From an uncultured Candidatus Poseidoniales archaeon (GTDB lineage: Archaea > Thermoplasmatota > Poseidoniia > Poseidoniales > Thalassarchaeaceae), in the NCBI GenBank assembly GCA_950068635.1, contig CATMIM010000022.1, positions 1-9,364 on the forward strand: DNA of 9,364 bases. The letters are read 5' to 3'. The notes under the pieces are model-generated. The model was not told the DNA's origin, made no database searches, and worked only from the letters and a program-made list of their open reading frames with translations. How positions within the stretch are numbered: the first letter of the stretch is position 1; every line of letters begins with the position of its first letter. Of this stretch, positions 1 through 5,918 are shown piece after piece. A program made the translations under genes and the position numbers.

Positions 1-122
1 CGTCAGTATCGGTGGTGCCTTCAGCGCCGTCGTTTTTGCCGTCGCCGTCGGTGTCACCGTTCAGAGGGTCAGTACCGTTGGTCGCTTCATCAGCATCCGA
101 TACACCGTCGTTGTCATCGTCG
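1..122. repeat. Direct repeat copy A within the Asp-rich region of the secreted protein gene
   Basis: Bases 1-122 match bases 340-461 with 4 mismatches by eye (at 11, 51, 68 and 71), about 97% identity at an offset of 339 bases (113 codons). The repeat may extend past the left edge. Neighbouring Asp-rich units are much less similar at DNA level, so this looks like a recent in-frame duplication or gene conversion rather than codon bias alone. Confidence 0.85.
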
Positions 123-2776
123 GTATCGATGTTATCTGGCGTGCCGTCACCGTCGGTGTCAGTGCCTGCATCGTTCGGATTCAGCGGATCAGTACCCGCC
201 GCAACTTCGGTCTCGTTGTTGATACCGTCGTTGTCAGAGTCATTGGTCGGATCATTATTCGCCGCATCCTGCTCATCCGATACGCCGTCGTTGTCTGCGT
301 CGTTGTTCGCTGATTCAAGTGCATCGATGATGCCGTCACCGTCAGTATCTGTGGTGCCTTCAGCGCCGTCGTTTTTGCCGTCGCCGTCGCTGTCACCGTT
401 CAGAGGATCGGTACCGTTGGTCGCTTCATCAGCATCCGATACACCGTCGTTGTCATCGTCGAAGTCCTCGTCGGTATCCCGGCAGCCGTCGTTGTCAAGG
501 TCGGGGGCGCCCCTCGAGTTCCAGTTGATCGCCCCAGACAAACAGTCGTCCCAGGTGTCAGTGATCTGGTCACCGTCATCGTCGAAGTCCTCATCAACAT
601 CGCGACAGCCGTCGCCATCCATGTCGTTGGCTTGAGTGCTGTTCCAGCCAAGTTCTCCCTTGGCACAGTTGTCATCGTCGTCGAGCACGCCATCGTTGTC
701 GTCATCGAGATCCTCGCCGGCGTCACGGCAGCCGTCAGTGTCATGATCGGTGCTCACAGAGGAGGTCCAGTTTTTGGTGCTGGGGGCGAAAGCACAGTCG
801 TCATCGACATCATCCACGCCGTCGCCATCGTCGTCGTCGTCCTCGAAGGTGTCGTGGCAGCCATCGCGGTCGTAGTCGTTGGCGTCGTTGGCGGTCCAGT
901 TGCGGTATGTGTCCGGCCCGAAGCAGTCGTCGACCGAGTCGAGCACGCCGTCGTTGTCATCATCCATGTCCTCGTCCGAGTCGCGGCAGCCGTCGCCATC
1001 AGCGTCGAGAGCCCAGTCGGTGGCATTCCAGTTGATCACCCCTGTTGGACAGTCATCATCCACGTTCAGCCGTCCATCGCCGTCCATGTCGTCATCACAG
1101 ACATCCCCGATCTGGTCACTGTCCATGTCGGTCTGATTGTAGTTGGGCACGAGCGGACAGTTGTCCACCAGATCGCTACGGTTGTCGAGGTCGCTGTCGG
1201 TGGAAAGCCCCCAGACGAAACCGCTGCCATTGAAGAAGGAATCAGAGAAGTAGAGCGTACCATCGATGTTCATCCCGCATCCGCTCGCCTGAGCGACCTG
1301 GTTCAGGCAGAACTGACCCGCGACCAGCAACTTCCCATTGCTGGAGAACATGGCGTCCGTCCCGCTGTCGAACAGCGGTCCGCCGACACTAGTCGCCCAC
1401 ATCCACTGGCCACTGGGAGAGACTCCCGCCACGAACACACTGTACGGAGCATTGATGATGGCGTGTGCACCGAAGGTGGCGTTCGCAATCGCCGGGTCAT
1501 CGATGTCGAACCAGCCGGTGATGACCACCCCCCCAAGCGGGTTGATACCGATTCCGCGTGCGATCTGCGTGTGTCCGGTACTGTTGATCAGCCAGTTCCA
1601 ACTACCGTTGTAATGCAGTAGTCCCACGAACGCGTTCCATCCGGGGCTTCCTGTGCTGTTGGCCCAATGGGCGACTCCGTCGATCTGGATGAGGCCTGAC
1701 ATGGCTCCACAGATGTAGATGCCCGCACTGCTGTAGGTGATGTCCAAGGGGATGATCGCCCCGAAGGTGGTGACCGCCTCGTTCACCCACTGCCAAGTGC
1801 CGTCGAGGTCCATCTCTCCAATCCATGCTGCGGTGCTTCCCGGGTTGGCCAATGTCGTCGAACCGAACACCGGCGCCCCGTGGTAGTAGCCTGTGGCGAA
1901 GATACGATCGTTGCCGTCGATGACGATCGCGGTGCCGTTCTCGTCGTAGTTCCCCATGCCGAACGAGACCCACTCGTAATCCCCGCTGCTGCGGTTCACC
2001 TTGGTCACGAACGCATCCTCATTCTTCTGGTGGTTGTAACTGATGTTGCTGAAGTAGGCATGGTCGCGGAACGCGCCCACGACGTACGCATCTCCGTTCG
2101 AGTCAACCGCCACTCCGTTCATCGAGTCGTCATTGCCAGTGCCGCCGAAGGTGGAGCTCCACTTCCAATCGCCCGAACTGTCGAGTTTAGCGATGAATCC
2201 GTCCTTGCTCATGCCGTTGGAGAACTCGAGGTGGGTACCGAACTCGATTGCATTCCATAAGACGCCGACGAGGAAGATCTCACCGGAGGAGGATACGGTC
2301 ACGTCCAAGCCGAATGCGCCGGAATCTGCCGCACCCAGGGGAATGGTGGTCTGCGAGAGCCACTGCCAGGTGCCGTAGGGCGTGAGTTCAGCCACGAACG
2401 CGTTGTGGTGGTCCTGATTGACGGCCGCCAGCGAATCAAAGTGCACCTCTCCGCGCAATGAGCCTGCGACTATGACATCGCCCGACGGTAGTTGCGCCAG
2501 CGAGTTGATGGCGACGTTGTTCTCGTTGCCCGGGTCGTTCGACGAACCGCTGGTCGGGACCGCGGTGGTCACGAAGTCGGTGGTACTCGCCCTGCCGGTG
2601 ACCAGATTGATCGCTCCCTGCTGGGCGAGGGTGAGCACGACATCCTCGTTGAACAGCGATGAAGTGTCCTCCTGTACCTCGACTTCGGGCTGGAACGCAC
2701 CGAACAGAGAGGAGAGCAGCATGATGAGGATGAGCGCCGCGGCGGTCGTGTTGGGACGCGATGCGCTTGCACTCAT
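1..2776 (-). CDS. Large secreted protein: seven-bladed beta-propeller plus thrombospondin-3-like calcium-binding repeats (C-terminus beyond window)
   Basis: The reading frame is open from ATG 2776-2774 to the left edge (925 codons, no stop), so the C-terminus is missing. Residues 1-27 are a signal-peptide-like segment (polar start, then AAALILIMLLSSLFGAF). Residues about 60-525 hold seven units of about 60-70 residues, each with an [AG]-[FW]-[VI]-x-x-[LVM] strand near residues 127, 194, 256, 318, 383, 448 and 520. Most are followed by a G-x-W-x-W strand (GTWQW, GDWKW, GSWNW, GQWMW). This matches SBBP-type repeats, and seven copies fit a complete seven-bladed propeller. From residue 526 the chain becomes D-x-D-x-D-G repeats like thrombospondin type 3. 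Six Cys pairs (540/560, 576/597, 618/640, 661/683, 704/724, 745/765) are followed by a Cys-free acidic stretch to the edge. Such Asp arrays bind Ca2+ in known homologues; export and surface display are inferred. A cell-wall or membrane anchor, if any, would lie beyond the edge. The substrate or partner is unknown. Confidence 0.9.
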   Translation of the reverse strand, partial: MSASASRPNTTAAALILIMLLSSLFGAFQPEVEVQEDTSSLFNEDVVLTLAQQGAINLVTGRASTTDFVTTAVPTSGSSNDPGNENNVAINSLAQLPSGDVIVAGSLRGEVHFDSLAAVNQDHHNAFVAELTPYGTWQWLSQTTIPLGAADSGAFGLDVTVSSSGEIFLVGVLWNAIEFGTHLEFSNGMSKDGFIAKLDSSGDWKWSSTFGGTGNDDSMNGVAVDSNGDAYVVGAFRDHAYFSNISYNHQKNEDAFVTKVNRSSGDYEWVSFGMGNYDENGTAIVIDGNDRIFATGYYHGAPVFGSTTLANPGSTAAWIGEMDLDGTWQWVNEAVTTFGAIIPLDITYSSAGIYICGAMSGLIQIDGVAHWANSTGSPGWNAFVGLLHYNGSWNWLINSTGHTQIARGIGINPLGGVVITGWFDIDDPAIANATFGAHAIINAPYSVFVAGVSPSGQWMWATSVGGPLFDSGTDAMFSSNGKLLVAGQFCLNQVAQASGCGMNIDGTLYFSDSFFNGSGFVWGLSTDSDLDNRSDLVDNCPLVPNYNQTDMDSDQIGDVCDDDMDGDGRLNVDDDCPTGVINWNATDWALDADGDGCRDSDEDMDDDNDGVLDSVDDCFGPDTYRNWTANDANDYDRDGCHDTFEDDDDDGDGVDDVDDDCAFAPSTKNWTSSVSTDHDTDGCRDAGEDLDDDNDGVLDDDDNCAKGELGWNSTQANDMDGDGCRDVDEDFDDDGDQITDTWDDCLSGAINWNSRGAPDLDNDGCRDTDEDFDDDNDGVSDADEATNGTDPLNGDSDGDGKNDGAEGTTDTDGDGIIDALESANNDADNDGVSDEQDAANNDPTNDSDNDGINNETEVAAGTDPLNPNDAGTDTDGDGTPDNIDTDDDNDGVSDADEATNGTDPLNGDTDGDGKNDGAEGTTDTD
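340..461. repeat. Direct repeat copy B within the Asp-rich region of the secreted protein gene
   Basis: Partner of the copy at 1-122. It encodes the acidic D-x-D-x-D-G segment just after the last Cys-containing unit. The match stops at 462, where this copy continues into the EDFDDD linker and copy A into a different Asp-rich sequence. Confidence 0.85.
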
Positions 2777-2780
2777 GTAG

Positions 2781-2798
2781 CGGTCCCTCGTGGGACCG
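2781..2798 (-). promoter_or_regulatory. Perfect 7-bp hairpin in the 5' leader of the secreted protein gene, overlapping its likely ribosome-binding site
   Basis: CGGTCCC (2781-2787), a 4-base loop (2788-2791) and GGGACCG (2792-2798) form a perfect stem. On the minus strand it ends 4 bases before the ATG at 2776. The only Shine-Dalgarno-like string there, GAGGG at 2789-2785, lies 8 bases before the ATG with three of its bases in the stem. Folding would therefore partly hide the ribosome-binding site. There is no U-tract, so it does not look like a bacterial terminator. The regulatory role is inferred. Confidence 0.5.
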
Positions 2799-2856
2799 AT
2801 TCTTGAAAGTCGTGGTGCGTTGGTCTTGTGCGATGGATCCCGATATTCCCCAGCCG

Positions 2857-4044
2857 CTACACGAAGGGAGCTCGGACAACCACCGCTCGCACCTGCTTGC
2901 GCGGGTTCGGCGCGATGAGAACCTCATCGCCTTCCGTGACTCCAGAGATGTAGCCCATGCCGATGCCCACCCGGCCCAGACTCGGTGACGGGCCTCCCGA
3001 GGTGATGATGCCGATCCGCCCCCCCTCCGCATCGAGCACCTGCGCACCCGGACGTGGGAAAGGCCCCTTCTCGAGTTGACGCACGCCCCACCAGCGCGCT
3101 CCCTCGCCCTGTTCCGCCGCGGCGGCCGACGCCACCACTCTCTGCTTTCCGAGAAACTCATGGCCGAGATGCAGACCGAATGGAACGTTGGTCTCCCAAC
3201 TGTCGCGCGCCAGCAGGCTCGGGTCGACCGCATGCTCACCAGCATCCGCGAGCGGCGGCCAGAGGAAGTCCTGCCCTGAGAGCAGGAATCCCTTCTCCAG
3301 CCGCAGGGTGTCGCGCGCGCCGAGGCCTACAGGACAGATGCCGTGTTCTGCGCCGCCTTCGAGCAATGCGCGCCACAGGCCCGGCGCCGCCTCGTTCGGA
3401 ACCATGATCTCGAAACCGCGCTCGCCGGTGTAGCCGGTCCCCTGGATCCAGCCGCCGACGCCCAGTTCATTCTCCCTGATCGGCTGCCCGCGGAAGTGGC
3501 GCACCACGTTCTCGTCACCCAGCACAGCGCTGACTATGGCAGGCGAGGCGGGGCCCTGGAGAGCGAGGATGGAGGTTCGCGCTGACAGGTCTTCCAGAGT
3601 GAGTGAACCATCAGCGGGCAGGTGTTGGCCGAAGTGAGCGGCCATGGTGGGGATCATGCTGGCGTTAGGGACCCCGAGGATGGCGACCTCAGAGGGCGAT
3701 TCCCAGTCTGTGCAACCCGTGTCGAGGATGTCCTGGCGGCTAGCAACCGAGAAGATCATGTCGTCGATGATGAACCCGTCCTCATCCAGGAAGTGAGTGT
3801 AGGCGCAGCGACCCGGTTTCAGGTGGCTCACTCTCTGTGTGGCAAGCCCCTCGAACCACTCGAGCACACCCTCACCTGAGAAGCGGAAGAACCCCATGTG
3901 CGATACGTCGAACAGGCCGGCGTTGGCTCGGGTGTTGAGATGTTCTTCCGAGATGTTGCTGTACCAGATGGGCAGTTCGAATCCGTGGAAATCGACGAGG
4001 TTGGCCCCGGCGGCTTCATGCTCATCGTACAGCGCCGTGCGCAC
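2857..4044 (-). CDS. gcvT: GcvT-family aminomethyltransferase (glycine cleavage T-protein-like)
   Basis: This 395-residue protein is close to the usual GcvT length. T-protein takes the aminomethyl group from lipoyl H-protein, releases ammonia and passes the carbon to tetrahydrofolate. Visible family motifs: LYDEHEAAGA with VDFHG (residues 17-21), FDVSHM (45-50), IIDDM (92-96, the acidic pair of the folate site), TGYTGE (203-208), GLGARDTLRLE (240-250), and a C-terminal barrel with FLGKQ and GIITSGG. The stretch after GLGARDTLRLEKG is roughly 15 residues longer than in typical T-proteins and lacks the usual TPLEAGL string. I chose GTG 4044 because homologues begin almost at LYxxH and a GGAGG (4053-4049) precedes it by 4 bases; ATG 4062 would add MGGGGL. 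The stop is TAG at 2859-2857. No gcvH, gcvP or lipoate gene is in the window, so another folate-dependent demethylase of this fold is possible. It is transcribed away from the ferredoxin gene. Confidence 0.85.
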   Translation of the reverse strand: MRTALYDEHEAAGANLVDFHGFELPIWYSNISEEHLNTRANAGLFDVSHMGFFRFSGEGVLEWFEGLATQRVSHLKPGRCAYTHFLDEDGFIIDDMIFSVASRQDILDTGCTDWESPSEVAILGVPNASMIPTMAAHFGQHLPADGSLTLEDLSARTSILALQGPASPAIVSAVLGDENVVRHFRGQPIRENELGVGGWIQGTGYTGERGFEIMVPNEAAPGLWRALLEGGAEHGICPVGLGARDTLRLEKGFLLSGQDFLWPPLADAGEHAVDPSLLARDSWETNVPFGLHLGHEFLGKQRVVASAAAAEQGEGARWWGVRQLEKGPFPRPGAQVLDAEGGRIGIITSGGPSPSLGRVGIGMGYISGVTEGDEVLIAPNPRKQVRAVVVRAPFV

Positions 4045-4048
4045 GAGT

Positions 4049-4053
4049 CCTCC
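4049..4053 (-). promoter_or_regulatory. GGAGG ribosome-binding site supporting the GTG start of gcvT
   Basis: On the minus strand GGAGG lies 4 bases before GTG 4044-4042, a slightly short spacing. The alternative ATG at 4062 has no recognisable site upstream. This favours the GTG start without proving it. Confidence 0.45.
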
Positions 4054-4164
4054 ACCGCCCATGCCCGGCCGACCGCCGAGTGGCGCTTGAGCATGGCGGA
4101 TTGGTTCTCTTCGCGGTTCCTGCTCACGTTCGCTACGAGTGTTCTGTCGTGCGCCGGCAAGCGA

Positions 4165-4170
4165 TAGGCT
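4165..4170 (+). promoter_or_regulatory. TAGGCT promoter-like element upstream of the ferredoxin gene
   Basis: The string GCGATAGGCT at 4161-4170 lies in the divergent gap between gcvT and the ferredoxin gene. Almost the same string (GCGGTAGGCT) precedes the dehydrogenase gene at 5902-5911. Transcription starting 7-8 bases downstream would leave a leader of about 20 bases holding the ribosome-binding site. It resembles a bacterial TANNNT -10 box or an archaeal promoter-proximal element. I see no clear TATA box or -35 box with it. Confidence 0.3.
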
Positions 4171-4198
4171 AAGAGCAGAAGGCGGTTGAGGGTGGACT

Positions 4199-4459
4199 GT
4201 GACAGTCAAGTTCCGCGAAGGAGCCACACCCGGCGTCGTGCCGATGCTCTCCATCGGGCCGCAGCACGACCGGCCGCAGAAGGAAGGGGTGAAGTTGCAG
4301 GTGATCGACGAGTTGTGCGTCGGCTGCAACTACTGTCTGATGTCGTGTCAGGATGATGCGCTCATCGTAGAGGGAATCTGCGAGGTTCTGCTGGACAAAT
4401 GTACAGACTGTCTCCGCTGCCTGCTCTGGTGTCCCACGGGCGCGCTCGTCTACGAGTGA
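4199..4459 (+). CDS. Small 2[4Fe-4S] ferredoxin
   Basis: This 86-residue protein has two cysteine motifs: C40-x2-C43-x2-C46-x3-C50 and C68-x2-C71-x2-C74-x3-C78-P. That is the bacterial-type 2[4Fe-4S] ferredoxin pattern of low-potential electron carriers. About 39 residues precede the first cysteine, longer than in the smallest ferredoxins. A ninth cysteine (C61) lies between the motifs. The first motif is followed by Gln-Asp rather than the usual Pro; the second keeps its Pro. The GTG start is preceded by GAGGGTGG (4188-4195). The stop lies 10 bases before the FAD oxidoreductase start, and its TGA is within that gene's ribosome-binding site, so the two are almost certainly co-transcribed and probably coupled. 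By analogy with ferredoxins encoded beside archaeal prenyl reductases, it likely supplies electrons to that flavoprotein. The partner assignment is inferred from position. Confidence 0.9.
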   Translation: MTVKFREGATPGVVPMLSIGPQHDRPQKEGVKLQVIDELCVGCNYCLMSCQDDALIVEGICEVLLDKCTDCLRCLLWCPTGALVYE

Positions 4460-4463
4460 GGTG
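4458..4463 (+). promoter_or_regulatory. GAGGTG ribosome-binding site deciding the start of the FAD oxidoreductase
   Basis: GAGGTG lies 6 bases before ATG 4470 and overlaps the ferredoxin stop codon. An in-frame GTG at 4461 falls inside this motif and so is unlikely to be the start. Confidence 0.75.
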
Positions 4464-4469
4464 TGCTCC

Positions 4470-5828
4470 ATGGGTGACAAGCCGAAGGCGCTGATTGTCG
4501 GCTCCGGCATAGGTGGACTGGCGACCGCTGCCAGATTGGCGCAGGAGGGCAGGCTCGATGTCGAAGTGGTCGAACGGATGTCCTTCCCGGGTGGCCGGTT
4601 CACCCAGCACGACCACGATGGGTTCGCGGTTCCGACAGGTGCCGTGCACATGATTCCGCACGGACGCAAGGGGCCGATGGCGAAGCTGCTGTTCAACAAG
4701 CCTTCCAAAGGTGGATTGGACCTCAAGCGGCACGGATTCGAGTTCCTGCCGACCGGCCGCTACGCAGGCTGGGTCAGGGACGGTGAGCACCGCGCTGCGA
4801 ACAGTCCGTTCGGCGTGATGCGCTGGTTCACCATGAAGGACAAACTGAATCTTCCTCGTCTGCTGTCCACCCGCGCACGCAAGCCGTGGGTAGGCGAGGC
4901 GGGCGAGGAGCCCGATGGCGACGAGTGGATGCGGCGCTATTTCAGCGACGACATGGTCGATTTCCTCGATGCGTTCGCCAACTTCGCCATCTCCCTGCGC
5001 TTCTCCCAGATGCCAGCCTCGACGGTTGTTCGCATGTTGCAGAACTGTTTCTGGCTCGACCGGCCATCGATTCCCAAGGGTGGCTGCAAGGGTGCGATCG
5101 TGGCCCTGCGCAAGGACCTCAGGGAGAACGGAGCCAAGGTCAGGATGTCGCAGGAGGTGGCGGAGATCCTGCCCGGTGATGCCGAGGAGACGACCAAGAA
5201 CCACCGCTTCGCGGTTAGTCTGCGCCGCCGTGGACGACAGGACCCTGACTGGATCGGAGCCGATGCGATCGTGTTCAACGGGGGTCACCCGAACCTCATC
5301 AAGGCGCTCTCCGACGATTTCGCGGTCGACAAGTCAGTGCTCCAGCAGATCGAGCAGACACAGGCTGTCGGCGGCATCGGGTTCGTGTTCGCGCTCGATG
5401 ACGACATCCCACACCGTGACAGCGGCGTGACCATGCTCACCGAGACCGAGCGCATCGGCGGTTACGTGCTGCCGACATTCAGCGAACCCGCGCTCGCGCC
5501 CGAGGGCAAGCACATGATGATCACACACCAATACGTGCCCTCATCCGACATACAGTCGGAGATCGCCAAGGGTCGCGAGGAACTCTACGAGAAGATCCCC
5601 TGGCTGGCGGACCACGGCGAGGAATTGTGCGTGCACGCCTATCATAGGAACTGGCCATGCAACCGCTCACCTCAGGGTGCGGAACTACCGGCGGACATCG
5701 GGGTCGACGGGATCCGGCTCGTGGGTGACGGCATCAAGGCGCACGGTTGGATGATGGTCGAGGGCATCGCTGCCAATGTTCCCCACGTCGTTGACGACAT
5801 CCACTCCATGACGACTGGCAACGCTTGA
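4470..5828 (+). CDS. FAD-dependent oxidoreductase of the phytoene desaturase-like (CrtI / COG1233) family
   Basis: This 452-residue protein starts with a classic dinucleotide-binding fold: ALIVGSGIGGLATAARLA (GxGxxG at residues 11-16) and the acidic E35 that binds the FAD ribose, followed by the PGGRF motif (40-44) typical of phytoene desaturase/amine oxidase flavoproteins. A PKGGCKGAIVAL segment in the middle and a C-terminal IRLVGDGIKAHGWMMVEGIAAN complete the family's FAD-binding pattern. The length is a little shorter than carotenoid desaturases (about 490-510). Family members desaturate, saturate or isomerise isoprenoid chains, and many archaeal ones have no known substrate. The adjacent ferredoxin suggests a ferredoxin-driven reduction, perhaps of a prenyl chain in lipid or quinone, but this is inference. 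There is no phytoene synthase or other carotenoid gene nearby, so a carotenoid role is not supported. Being just upstream of proline-related genes, an amino-acid oxidising role is the alternative. Confidence 0.85.
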   Translation: MGDKPKALIVGSGIGGLATAARLAQEGRLDVEVVERMSFPGGRFTQHDHDGFAVPTGAVHMIPHGRKGPMAKLLFNKPSKGGLDLKRHGFEFLPTGRYAGWVRDGEHRAANSPFGVMRWFTMKDKLNLPRLLSTRARKPWVGEAGEEPDGDEWMRRYFSDDMVDFLDAFANFAISLRFSQMPASTVVRMLQNCFWLDRPSIPKGGCKGAIVALRKDLRENGAKVRMSQEVAEILPGDAEETTKNHRFAVSLRRRGRQDPDWIGADAIVFNGGHPNLIKALSDDFAVDKSVLQQIEQTQAVGGIGFVFALDDDIPHRDSGVTMLTETERIGGYVLPTFSEPALAPEGKHMMITHQYVPSSDIQSEIAKGREELYEKIPWLADHGEELCVHAYHRNWPCNRSPQGAELPADIGVDGIRLVGDGIKAHGWMMVEGIAANVPHVVDDIHSMTTGNA

Positions 5829-5848
5829 ACCAGGCAAGCCGTGCGGAC

Positions 5849-5869
5849 TCGCGCGGGCGAAACGCGCGA
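5849..5869 (+). promoter_or_regulatory. GC-rich inverted repeat after the FAD oxidoreductase gene
   Basis: TCGCGCG (5849-5855) and CGCGCGA (5863-5869) are exact reverse complements around a 7-base spacer, starting 20 bases after the FAD gene stop. There is no T-tract, so it is not a standard intrinsic terminator. It may stabilise the 3' end of the ferredoxin-FAD transcript or act with the palindrome 4 bases further on. Confidence 0.45.
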
Positions 5870-5873
5870 AGGG

Positions 5874-5885
5874 TTGCGCGCGCAA
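5874..5885. promoter_or_regulatory. Perfect 12-bp palindrome upstream of the dehydrogenase gene, candidate operator
   Basis: TTGCGCGCGCAA equals its own reverse complement. It lies 33 bases before the dehydrogenase ATG, just upstream of the locally A-rich segment that could serve as the promoter. That position suits a dimeric repressor or activator site. It could also be a chance product of CG-rich spacer sequence. Confidence 0.4.
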
Positions 5886-5918
5886 TCATCAAGAAAGGGA
5901 TGCGGTAGGCTCGCGTCG
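5884..5918 (+). promoter_or_regulatory. Candidate leaderless promoter of the dehydrogenase gene
   Basis: An A-rich patch (AATCATCAAGAAA, 5884-5896) stands out in very GC-rich surroundings and is centred about 29 bases before the ATG, where an archaeal TATA box sits for a leaderless transcript. TAGGCT (5906-5911) follows, 7 bases before the ATG, which also suits a bacterial -10 box with transcription starting at the A of ATG. No ribosome-binding site occurs within 15 bases of the ATG, consistent with a leaderless mRNA under either reading. Confidence 0.35.

Noticed and set aside
1..461. A CRISPR-like array suggested by repeated strings at the left edge
   Set aside because: The repeats are in-frame D-x-D-x-D-G coding units of variable spacing within one protein, with no unique spacers of constant length.
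632..1621. A 329-codon open frame on the plus strand rich in Val, Ile and Ala
   Set aside because: It is the reverse complement of the Asp-rich array: GAC/GAT codons read as GTC/ATC. The minus-strand frame has a signal peptide, a propeller and conserved repeats.
2436..3245. A 269-codon minus-strand frame spanning the end of gcvT and the start of the secreted protein gene
   Set aside because: It overlaps both real genes in another frame and is low-complexity (Arg/Ser-rich) with no recognisable motif.
4045..4329. N-terminal extension of gcvT by up to 95 residues
   Set aside because: It would run through the divergent gap and into the ferredoxin gene on the other strand. Homologues begin at the GTG/ATG near 4044-4062.
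4362..5288. A 308-codon frame antisense to the FAD oxidoreductase
   Set aside because: It is a high-G+C shadow frame. The plus-strand gene has clear flavoprotein motifs and a strong ribosome-binding site.
5849..5869. An intrinsic terminator after the FAD gene
   Set aside because: The stem is strong, but no T-run follows on the plus strand, so I left it as an inverted repeat of unknown role.
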